Shown here: positions 6,137-11,793 of the stretch, one piece after another
Numbering within the stretch: the first letter of the stretch is position 1
How the letters are laid out: the number at the start of each line of letters is the position of its first letter
NCBI GenBank assembly: GCA_022360075.1
Contig: JAKSDN010000584.1
Coordinates: 1-11,793 of the forward strand
Origin: Kiloniellales bacterium
Lineage (GTDB): Bacteria; Pseudomonadota; Alphaproteobacteria; Kiloniellales; JAKSDN01
DNA: 11,793 nucleotides
Direction of reading: 5' to 3'
Program-made: the position numbers and the translations under genes
Notes under the pieces: model-generated
The model's database searches: none
Told to the model about the DNA's origin: nothing
What the model saw: the letters and a program-made list of their open reading frames with translations, nothing else

Positions 6137-7632
6137 CCGCAGAGGCTGTCGGAGTAGCTGCAAGGCTGAAGGCTTGGCATCCAGGCCGCAGGCTCGGCAC
6201 GCGCCTGATTTTCTGGATGGTCGTCTCCAGCACGCTCTTGTCCGTGCTGGCGAGCGCGATTCAGCTCTACGCTAGCTATCAACGCGACGCGTCAAACACG
6301 CAAGAGTCCTTTGACATCGTCGAGCAGAGCTTCCACTCGAGCCTGACCACGGCCTTGTGGGAACTCGATTTCAAACATATCGAAGTCATCCTCGATGGTC
6401 TGGTCGCGAACCAAGGCGTCGTCGAAATCGAGCTTGTCGCGAGCACGGGGCAGAAAATCGTCAAGCGCGCCGAAACACCGGATTCGGCCACGATCACGAA
6501 ATCCTTCGCGTTGACTCGAACGGACCCGGACGGCACCCAGACGCATCTGGGCGATCTGCGCATTGGCATGACCTTGGCATCGGCCCGCGATCGGCTGCTG
6601 TCGCAGTTCTGGACCCTTCTGGCCACCAATATGACCAAGACCCTGCTCGCCTCGAGCGCCATGCTGATCCTGTTCTATTTCCTGGTCTCCAGGCATTTGC
6701 GACGAATCGCTTCATTCGAGCAGGGCATCGAAGCGGAGCTGGCCGAAGCCCGGCTCAGCCTGAATCGTAGGCCGCCCGCCGTACCCGATGACCTCGATCT
6801 CGTCGTCGAGGCCATCAACACGGCGCAACGCCGGGCTCGGGCGTCTTTCGCGTCTGTCGATAAGCTCAATCGAAACCTCGACCGCTCGAACCGCGAGCTG
6901 AAGCGTTCGAACGACGAGCTTGAGCAGTTCGCCCATATCGCCGCCCACGATTTGCAGGAACCCTTGCGCAAGATCTGTGCCTTTGGGCAGCTCCTGCGCG
7001 ATGAGTACGGTGAGGCGCTGGATGATCAGGGCCGCGAGTACATCGAATTCATGGTCGAAGCCTCGAGCCGGCAACAGCACTTGGTCAAGGACCTGCTGAC
7101 CTATTCGCGGGTCGGAGCACAAGCGCGGCAATTCGCGCCTGTGGATCTGAACGCCGTCCTAAAGTCCACCCTTGAGGACTTGTCGGTGACGCTGAAGGCG
7201 ACCGACGGCCAGGTCGAAGTTGCGGAGATGCCGAGCGTGACGGCGGACAGATCCGAGATGAAACAGCTCTTTTTGAACCTGATCGGCAACGCGCTCAAGT
7301 ATCGTTCGCCCGAGCGGGTGCCACGCGTCGCGATTCGCGCCGAGACGCTGAATGACCTCGGCAGCATCGAGCGGCGGCGCAATTTCTGCCGGATCTATAT
7401 CGAGGACAACGGGATCGGTTTCGATCAGGCGATGGCGGAAAAGATCTTCGAGCCTTTCAGAAGGCTCCATGCCCGTGCCGACTACGAGGGCACGGGAATC
7501 GGTCTGGCTATCGTGCGAAAAATACTGTTCCATCACGGTGGAACGATTACGGCGAAGGGCCGGCCAGGCCACGGCTCGTTGTTTGTTGTCACATTGCCTA
7601 TTGCCAAGACGGTTGAGGGGCTTGCCCAGTGA
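6133..7632 (+). CDS. Membrane sensor histidine kinase (HDLQEPLR type)
   Basis: A 499-residue sensor kinase. Two membrane helices (about 24-46 and 166-186) flank a periplasmic domain of about 120 residues that contains SLTTALWELDF and GVVEIELVASTG. This resembles CHASE-type extracytoplasmic sensors, though the exact family is uncertain. A linker and a coiled-coil stretch (about 240-262) lead to the dimerization domain with phospho-acceptor H272 in AAHDLQEPLRK, a form common in phytochrome-like kinases. The ATPase domain is complete: N box NLIGNALKY (N386), G1 DNGIGFD (D425), F box IFEPFRR, and G2 GTGIGLAI (453-460). It should autophosphorylate in response to a periplasmic signal. It overlaps the solute-binding gene upstream and the receiver gene downstream by 4 bases each, so the three products are probably made together and form one pathway. 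Confidence 0.92.
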   Translation: MTAEAVGVAARLKAWHPGRRLGTRLIFWMVVSSTLLSVLASAIQLYASYQRDASNTQESFDIVEQSFHSSLTTALWELDFKHIEVILDGLVANQGVVEIELVASTGQKIVKRAETPDSATITKSFALTRTDPDGTQTHLGDLRIGMTLASARDRLLSQFWTLLATNMTKTLLASSAMLILFYFLVSRHLRRIASFEQGIEAELAEARLSLNRRPPAVPDDLDLVVEAINTAQRRARASFASVDKLNRNLDRSNRELKRSNDELEQFAHIAAHDLQEPLRKICAFGQLLRDEYGEALDDQGREYIEFMVEASSRQQHLVKDLLTYSRVGAQARQFAPVDLNAVLKSTLEDLSVTLKATDGQVEVAEMPSVTADRSEMKQLFLNLIGNALKYRSPERVPRVAIRAETLNDLGSIERRRNFCRIYIEDNGIGFDQAMAEKIFEPFRRLHARADYEGTGIGLAIVRKILFHHGGTITAKGRPGHGSLFVVTLPIAKTVEGLAQ

Positions 7633-8084
7633 GTGCATCAAGCCGGCGTATCCCAGGCGTCATCCTTCTCGCCGAAGACGATCCGGGCGACCAGAAGCTG
7701 ATCAGACGGGCCTTTGCGACAGGGCCGCTGGACTACCAGCTCAAGGTCGTGGAGGACGGGGACGAGCTTGTCGACTACCTGACTCGGTCGGGGAAGTACA
7801 CCGATGTCAGGGAGGCGCCCAGGCCGAGCCTCGTGCTGTTGGATCTGAATATGCCAAAGAAGGACGGGCGCGCCGCTCTTCGCGAAATCAAGTCGCACCG
7901 TGACCTGCGCCGAATTCCCGTCGTCGTCCTGACGACGTCGGATCAAGAGATCGACATCATCCAGTGTTACGATCTCGGGGCCAACTCCTACATAACCAAA
8001 CCTTCTTCGTTTCCGGAGCTTGCCCAAATGGCTGAGCAACTTGAGTCCTACTGGTTCGAACTCTCCAGGACGCCTTACTGTTAA
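7629..8084 (+). CDS. Stand-alone receiver-domain response regulator (Rcp1-like)
   Basis: A 151-residue protein made of one receiver domain and no DNA-binding output domain. The acidic pocket is E16-D17-D18 (LAEDDPGD), the phospho-acceptor is D72 (LLDLNMPKKDG), and the switch residues are T102 (VLTTSDQEID) and K124 (ITKPSSF). The insertion around YLTRSGKYTD and the LTTSDQEIDI segment are typical of Rcp1-like regulators that pair with phytochrome-like HDLQEPLR kinases, matching the gene just upstream. The start is GTG at 7629, overlapping the kinase stop (GTGA), with GAGGGG about 8 bases before it. It probably accepts phosphate from the upstream kinase and acts by protein contact, or passes phosphate on in a relay. 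A distinct CtrA-type box overlaps its stop codon, ahead of the next kinase gene. Confidence 0.92.
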   Translation: MSASSRRIPGVILLAEDDPGDQKLIRRAFATGPLDYQLKVVEDGDELVDYLTRSGKYTDVREAPRPSLVLLDLNMPKKDGRAALREIKSHRDLRRIPVVVLTTSDQEIDIIQCYDLGANSYITKPSSFPELAQMAEQLESYWFELSRTPYC

Positions 8085-8095
8085 CGAATTGTTAA
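8081..8095. promoter_or_regulatory. Perfect CtrA-type box TTAA-N7-TTAA
   Basis: The sequence TTAACGAATTGTTAA reads TTAA, seven bases, TTAA, which is the full CtrA consensus and also an inverted repeat (TTAAC-N5-GTTAA). It overlaps the stop codon of the receiver gene and lies 84 bases before the start of the hybrid kinase gene, a plausible promoter position. Such an AT-rich 15-mer is rare by chance in GC-rich DNA. CtrA binding is inferred from the motif and the alphaproteobacterial context. Confidence 0.6.
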
Positions 8096-8179
8096 GGGGT
8101 CGTTGTTCTCATCAAGTCGAACTCGGAAGAAGTTCATTTAACACCGGTTGCATTCGCTTCCTAAATTGGGTGTCCGGCC

Positions 8180-9448
8180 ATGCCCCAATCTGGAAGGACG
8201 CATCCTGATCGCCGGAACTCGGATCCGGCCCATCGTCCGTCGAGCGGTGCCGACGACTCGATCGATCAAGGTCAGGCGACGCCTTCGAGCAAGCGCTATC
8301 GCATCGTCCATGTCGACGACGACTCGTCTGACCATCTGTTGCTGCGAAAGCTCCTGTCGCGGTTCGAAGCGCCCTGCTTCGAGGTGGTGTTCTTCAAGAC
8401 CTTTTCGGATGCCTACGACAGCCTGCGGTCCGAATCCTTCGACGTCGGGCTTATCGACTATCAGCTCGGCAGCGCCACCGGTCTAAAGCTGGTCGAAGAG
8501 CTCGGCGGGCGACTCTGTCCGACGCCGTTGGTGATCCTGACCGGGCGCGGCGACCACAGCATCGACGTCGAGGCGACGAAGGCCGGTGCCTTCGACTATC
8601 TGGACAAGAACGACTTGAGCCCGGCCTTGCTGGAGCGAACCATCCGCAACGTGCGCGTCCAGTTCGAGACCGAGCAGCGCCTTCGGCAAAGCGAAAGCCT
8701 GTTGCGCCAGGCCAAGGCGGAAGCCGATGCCGCCAGCAAAGCGAAGTCAGAGTTTCTGGCCAGGATGAGCCACGATCTCAGAACGCCCCTGAATGCGATC
8801 CTCGGCTTCTCGGAGGTCGTCAGGGACGAGGTGCTGGGACCGGTCGGCAACGACAAGTACAGAGACTACGCCAACGACATCTATCAAAGCGGCCAGCTCC
8901 TGCTGTCGATGATCAATGAGATCCTCGACCTCTCGAAAATCGAGTCCGGCACGCTCGAGCCGCAAGAGGATGAGGTCGTTCTGGACGAGCTCTCCTTTGC
9001 GGCGCTCAGACTGTTCGGGCCGAGCGCGCAGGCCGCAGGATTGTCGCTTCGGGTCGAACTGGCGCCGGACCTGCCCATATTGCGGGCCGACCGCCAGATG
9101 GTCGATCGCATGCTGTTCAACCTGTTGTCGAACTCGATCAAGTTCACGCCCAAGGGCGGTCGAATCCTCGTTTATGCGGAGACGGGCGAGCAGGGCATTC
9201 GGCTGATCGTCGAGGACAATGGAGTCGGTATCGCGCAGTCCGACGTCAAAAGAGTCCTCGAGCCCTTCGGCCAGCTCAGCCTTCCGTCGGAACCCACGAC
9301 GGGATTCGGCCTCGGCCTGGCGATCGTCCGTTCCTTGATCGAGCTGCATGGCGGGCGCCTTGCCATCGAAGAGGCGCCGGAGTCCGGCACGCGCGCGATT
9401 CTGGCTTTCCCAGAGGACCGAATCCTCTCCCGTCAGCCTCGAAATTGA
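8180..9448 (+). CDS. Soluble receiver-histidine kinase hybrid, PleC/DivJ-like kinase core
   Basis: A 422-residue cytoplasmic protein with no membrane segment. The order is a disordered N-terminus (1-37), a receiver domain (about 39-155) with D46-D47, phospho-acceptor D93 (LIDYQLG), T121 and K143, then a coiled coil (about 158-195), then the kinase. The dimerization domain holds H198 in ARMSHDLRTPLNAILGFSEVV, followed by LGPVGNDKYRDYANDI and LLSMINEILDLSKIESG, a pattern close to the alphaproteobacterial PleC/DivJ/PdhS kinases. The N box (N318), the DNGVGI G1 box (D346) and GFGLGLAI (375-382) are present. Its input is presumably phosphorylation of its own receiver rather than a ligand. The ATG at 8180 has a poor ribosome site, but a stop codon at 8162 leaves no earlier ATG, GTG or TTG in frame. 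A CtrA box lies upstream. It may be a second stage for the upstream sensor. Confidence 0.9.
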   Translation: MPQSGRTHPDRRNSDPAHRPSSGADDSIDQGQATPSSKRYRIVHVDDDSSDHLLLRKLLSRFEAPCFEVVFFKTFSDAYDSLRSESFDVGLIDYQLGSATGLKLVEELGGRLCPTPLVILTGRGDHSIDVEATKAGAFDYLDKNDLSPALLERTIRNVRVQFETEQRLRQSESLLRQAKAEADAASKAKSEFLARMSHDLRTPLNAILGFSEVVRDEVLGPVGNDKYRDYANDIYQSGQLLLSMINEILDLSKIESGTLEPQEDEVVLDELSFAALRLFGPSAQAAGLSLRVELAPDLPILRADRQMVDRMLFNLLSNSIKFTPKGGRILVYAETGEQGIRLIVEDNGVGIAQSDVKRVLEPFGQLSLPSEPTTGFGLGLAIVRSLIELHGGRLAIEEAPESGTRAILAFPEDRILSRQPRN

Positions 9449-9491
9449 CCGACGATCGGCGGCATGCGCCGAAGTTGGATTAGAAAAAAGA

Positions 9492-9520
9492 TTGAAGATA
9501 CCAACCGGTTTGTTTATATT
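9492..9520 (+). promoter_or_regulatory. tetR promoter with repressor operator filling the spacer
   Basis: TTGAAG (9492-9497) and TATATT (9515-9520) are separated by exactly 17 bases, a good sigma-70-type promoter. The spacer is almost entirely the imperfect palindrome ATACCAACCGGTTT (9498-9511). Related palindromes occur twice before the downstream efflux adaptor. A repressor bound here would block RNA polymerase, which indicates autoregulation by the TetR protein encoded about 76 bases downstream. The operator reading rests on the repeat of the motif at both promoters. Confidence 0.75.
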
Positions 9521-9596
9521 GTTTCAGAACCGATGTTCTGTTGATGCCATCCGTGGTGCGATTCGGCCAAGGGTTGCTTGGCGAAGGCGAGTTACG

Positions 9597-10256
9597 ATGA
9601 GAAATGCAGCGGAAACGCGCGAAAGGCTGCTCGAGACGGCCACGCGCCTGATCTGGCAGAGCAATTATAATGGCGTCGGCGTCAACGAGATCTGTAAGCA
9701 GGCCGGCGTCACCAAGGGTGCTTTCTACCATCACTTCGAGACCAAGGCCGATCTCTACGTCGCGGCTTCGCGGCACTATTGGGAGAGCATGAAGCTCGAC
9801 TTGGACGCGATCTATTCGCCCTCCTATACGCCCTTGGAACAGTTGGAAAATCTCATCCAATTGATTATCTCCAAGCAAGAGTCCGAATGCTGCGTCACGG
9901 ATCGCGAGGTGATCGGCTGCCCCTTCTTCACCTCGGGCGGACAGGCCGGCGCCGGGGAGGCGAAGATCCGCATGGCGGCGCGTGAGATGGAAGATCACGT
10001 ACAGAAGTACAGCGTCGCGCTGATCCGTAACCTGAAGGGCGAGGGCGTCCTGGCCGGCGACCCCGATGTCGAGCAAGTGGCCCGGCTCCTCCATCACTTC
10101 ATCCAAGGCCTGTTGATGTATGGCCGTGTCTTGAACAGCCTGGATGCGGTGCGCGCCGACCTGCGTGCCGGTATCTACCGGCTGATCGAGCTCAGGGACG
10201 AATATCGGGCCGAAGGGCCCGAGCTCCGCGTGCCCGGCGCCATGGACGCCGCCTGA
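9597..10256 (+). CDS. TetR/AcrR family transcriptional repressor
   Basis: A 219-residue TetR-family regulator, normal in length. The N-terminal DNA-binding domain spans about residues 5-52, with the helix-turn-helix GVGVNEICKQAGVTKGAFYHHFETK. The C-terminal domain is the ligand and dimer part; it carries a cysteine group C98, C99 and C108 in the region ECCVTDREVIGCPFF, which recalls the reactive cysteine of NemR-type repressors. The start at ATG 9597 has GAAGGCGAG upstream and puts the DNA-binding domain at the usual place; the frame is open further upstream, but that would read through the promoter. The gene lies between its own promoter/operator and an efflux adaptor gene preceded by two more copies of the operator. 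It therefore probably represses itself and the efflux gene until an effector binds. The effector is unknown. Confidence 0.93.
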   Translation: MRNAAETRERLLETATRLIWQSNYNGVGVNEICKQAGVTKGAFYHHFETKADLYVAASRHYWESMKLDLDAIYSPSYTPLEQLENLIQLIISKQESECCVTDREVIGCPFFTSGGQAGAGEAKIRMAAREMEDHVQKYSVALIRNLKGEGVLAGDPDVEQVARLLHHFIQGLLMYGRVLNSLDAVRADLRAGIYRLIELRDEYRAEGPELRVPGAMDAA

Positions 10257-10314
10257 AAACCCCACGTTTCCGGCCTTTTTTGCATCGCCGAATCAAAAGA
10301 AACACTTCCCGGCA

Positions 10315-10343
10315 TTGAAAACATACCGATCGGTATCTATCTC
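10315..10343 (+). promoter_or_regulatory. Efflux adaptor promoter with a perfect palindromic operator (O1)
   Basis: TTGAAA (10315-10320) is followed after 17 bases by TATCTC (10338-10343). Inside the spacer lies ATACCGATCGGTAT (10323-10336), a perfect 14-bp palindrome of the same family as the tetR operator. The layout repeats that of the tetR promoter, with the operator between -35 and -10. The -10 is weak, as expected if the spacer is constrained. The gene start is about 60 bases downstream. Confidence 0.7.
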
Positions 10344-10355
10344 TGTCTCACAAGC

Positions 10356-10369
10356 ATACCGACTGGTTT
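10356..10369 (+). promoter_or_regulatory. Second TetR operator before the efflux adaptor (O2)
   Basis: ATACCGACTGGTTT is an imperfect palindrome of the same type as the other two operators. With the GTTT that follows, it matches the tetR operator over 18 bases with two differences. It lies just after the predicted transcription start and 20 bases from O1 (gap between the sites), on a similar helix face (33 bases, about three turns, centre to centre). Binding here would reinforce repression. Confidence 0.65.
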
Positions 10370-10403
10370 GTTTCTGAGATTTTGACCTGCGAGGAAGAGC
10401 GGA

Positions 10404-11630
10404 ATGAGCGCCGGGATTAGAGTCAAAACCGCGACGATCGCCATCACCCTTGTCGGCGGCCTGTTGGCCGGCGGCTATCTCTTGAAAAGCGAGCTGACGG
10501 GCGGCCTGGGCGCTGTCCAGGCCGCGCCGGTGCCGGCGCCGCAGGCGGTGCCCGTGTCCGTCGTGGAGGTCCGCTCCGAGCCGGTCCGCCTGTGGAGCGA
10601 GTTCACCGGGCGCCTGTCGGCCATCGACTGGGTCGAGCTGCGCCCGCAGGTCAGCGGCACCATCACCGAGGTGAGGTTCGAGGACGGCCAGAGGGTCGCC
10701 AAGGGCGACGTCCTCGTGGTTATCGATCCACGGCCCTACGCGGCGGCGGTCGCCGAGGCCAAGGCCGACCTCGCGGCGGCTCGGCACACGCTGGAGCTCG
10801 CCGAGAAGCAGCGGGTCCGTGCCGAACGTCTGGTCAAGAAGGGTCATGTCTCGCAGAGCGTGCTGGACGAGCGGATCAGCGACCACACGGTGGCGATCAG
10901 CCAGGTGGAGAGCGCCAAGGCGAAACTCGAGCAGGCCGAGATCGATTTGGACTATGCTTACGTCAAGGCGCCGATCAGCGGCCGCCTCAGCCGCGCCGAG
11001 ATCACCGAGGGCAACCTGGTCGAGGCCGGCCCCAACGCGCCCATCCTGACCTCGATCGTCGCGACCGACGCCATCTATGCCGACTTCGAGGTCGACGAGC
11101 GCACCTACCTGCGCCACATGCACGGCGTGGCCAAGGCCGGCGAGGCGGCGAGCGCGCTGCCGGTCGAGCTGACCATCGATGCCGGCGAGCTGCGCAGCTA
11201 CAGCGGCCGCATCCACAGCTTCGACAACCAGATCGACCCGGCGACCGGCACGATCCGCGCGCGCGCCATCTTCTCCAACGAGGACGGCAGCCTGCTGCCC
11301 GGCATCTTCGCCGAGGTGCGGCTCGGCGGGCCCACGGTCGAAGAGGTCGTCCTGCTGAACCCGGGCGCGGTCGGCACGGACCAGGACCGCAAGTTCGTCT
11401 ACCTCGTCGACGAGAACGACCAAGTCGTCTATCGCGAGGTCTCGCTCGGCGCCTCCGTCGACGGCAAGCGCGTCATCACGCACGGCCTGGCGGTCGGCGA
11501 GCGGGTCATCGTCGGCGGCCTGATGAAGGTGCGCCCCGGCCTGACCGTCGCGCCCCACGCGCCCGAGGGCGAGAGCCCGACGCTGTTGTCCGAGAAGCCG
11601 AGCGGCGCCGAGCTCACGGTGGCGAACTGA
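10404..11630 (+). CDS. RND efflux periplasmic adaptor subunit (membrane fusion protein, MexE-like)
   Basis: A 408-residue HlyD/AcrA-family adaptor. In the family these trimers or hexamers link an inner-membrane RND pump to an outer-membrane channel and help export drugs, solvents or other toxic compounds. The N-terminus has one hydrophobic helix (about 9-27) and no lipobox, so it is probably membrane-anchored. A Pro/Ala-rich linker (40-50) leads to LWSEFTGRLSAIDWVELRPQVSG, the lipoyl half-motif (about 77-113), an alpha hairpin (about 114-183), and the second lipoyl half VKAPISGRLSRAEITEGNLV. The segment VATDAIYADFEVDERTYL is closely MexE-like. The ATG at 10404 has AGGAAGAG as ribosome site. 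It is co-directional with tetR, 147 bases downstream, and controlled by two operators. The pump gene that normally follows directly is not seen in the remaining 163 bases. Confidence 0.93.
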   Translation: MSAGIRVKTATIAITLVGGLLAGGYLLKSELTGGLGAVQAAPVPAPQAVPVSVVEVRSEPVRLWSEFTGRLSAIDWVELRPQVSGTITEVRFEDGQRVAKGDVLVVIDPRPYAAAVAEAKADLAAARHTLELAEKQRVRAERLVKKGHVSQSVLDERISDHTVAISQVESAKAKLEQAEIDLDYAYVKAPISGRLSRAEITEGNLVEAGPNAPILTSIVATDAIYADFEVDERTYLRHMHGVAKAGEAASALPVELTIDAGELRSYSGRIHSFDNQIDPATGTIRARAIFSNEDGSLLPGIFAEVRLGGPTVEEVVLLNPGAVGTDQDRKFVYLVDENDQVVYREVSLGASVDGKRVITHGLAVGERVIVGGLMKVRPGLTVAPHAPEGESPTLLSEKPSGAELTVAN

Positions 11631-11731
11631 AGCACTCGCGATTCTGGGATAATGGCGCTTGCCTCCAGACCGCAGTCTCGGGCGCAAGGGTGAGCGGTTA
11701 GGCGCTCGTATTCACCTGTCCCACCATTGTC

Positions 11732-11775
11732 ATTGCCGGGCGGGCGAAGCCCGAGCGCTTCGCGCTCCCGGCAAT
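11732..11775. repeat. REP-like cruciform repeat
   Basis: An outer stem ATTGCCGGG/CCCGGCAAT (11732-11740 with 11767-11775, 9 perfect pairs) encloses two adjacent hairpins: CGGGC-GAA-GCCCG (11741-11753) and AGCG-CTTCG-CGCT (11754-11766). No base between the three stems is unpaired, so it folds as a perfect three-way junction. The flanking words CATTGCCGGG and CCGGCAATCCATC are familiar from short intergenic repeats dispersed in alphaproteobacterial genomes. It lies about 100 bases after the efflux adaptor stop. There is no T-run, so it is more likely a dispersed repeat than an ordinary terminator. Copy number cannot be seen from this window. Confidence 0.65.
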
Positions 11776-11793
11776 CCATCGAGGTCCGAGTCC

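Noticed and set aside
9457..9471. Hairpin CGGCG-GCATG-CGCCG after the hybrid kinase as a terminator
   Set aside because: The stem is only 5 bp and no T-run follows; an A-rich stretch does. It is too weak to call.
10276..10281. T6 run after tetR as part of an intrinsic terminator
   Set aside because: No stable stem lies immediately upstream of the run; the nearest hairpin is within the end of tetR, more than 20 bases away.
10293..11687. 464-codon minus-strand open frame over the efflux adaptor
   Set aside because: It is a mirror of the adaptor gene, rich in Ala, Arg, Asp and Gly. It would also cover the operators and both intergenic regions.
1..11793. CRISPR array, tRNA, rRNA, transposase or phage genes
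   Set aside because: I looked for regularly spaced repeats, cloverleaf tRNA signatures, and integrase or transposase motifs and saw none, apart from the single palindromic repeat at the right end.

Overview
The window is GC-rich DNA, densely packed with genes on both strands, and reads like an alphaproteobacterial chromosome. Four things point that way: a DUF1491 gene (a family known mainly from Alphaproteobacteria), a perfect CtrA-type box (TTAA-N7-TTAA), a histidine kinase whose dimerization domain looks like the PleC/DivJ/PdhS group, and a REP-like palindromic repeat at the right end. A Rhodospirillales-type organism is my guess; the sequence alone does not fix genus or species. No rRNA, tRNA, CRISPR array, transposase or phage gene was seen.

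Left part (1-3338). The window opens in the last 76 codons of a peptide-type ABC transporter ATPase (DppF/OppF class). It converges on a gluconate 5-dehydrogenase gene (idnO-like, minus strand), which is divergent from an L-idonate 5-dehydrogenase gene (idnD-like, plus strand). Together the two enzymes would interconvert L-idonate, 5-ketogluconate and D-gluconate. After a 385-base non-coding stretch comes a single-domain globin, probably started at TTG. It lies tail to tail, 2 bases apart, with a DUF1491 gene.

Middle (3397-5389). A family 5 periplasmic solute-binding protein (DppA/OppA class) lies on the minus strand without a permease or ATPase beside it, and a strong 11-bp stem-loop follows its stop codon. 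A 411-base divergent intergenic region then holds a candidate promoter and a CtrA-like site.

Signalling block (5390-9448). Three genes overlap by 4 bases at each junction: a periplasmic family 3 solute-binding protein, a membrane histidine kinase with an extracytoplasmic sensor domain, and a stand-alone receiver protein. They are followed, after a perfect CtrA box, by a soluble receiver-histidine kinase hybrid of PleC/DivJ type. My reading is that the periplasmic protein binds a small solute and reports to the membrane kinase, which signals to the small receiver and perhaps the hybrid kinase. The CtrA boxes and kinase type suggest a link to the CtrA/DivK cell-cycle circuit. This is the most interesting system in the window.

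Right part (9492-11793). A TetR/AcrR repressor gene is followed by an RND efflux adaptor of the MexE type. Three related operators (ATACCRAYYGGTWT) are visible. One lies in the -35/-10 spacer of the tetR promoter, one lies in the same place in the adaptor promoter, and one lies just downstream of it. This is a clear local repression circuit. No RND pump gene is visible before the window ends; the adaptor is followed instead by a cruciform-forming repeat.
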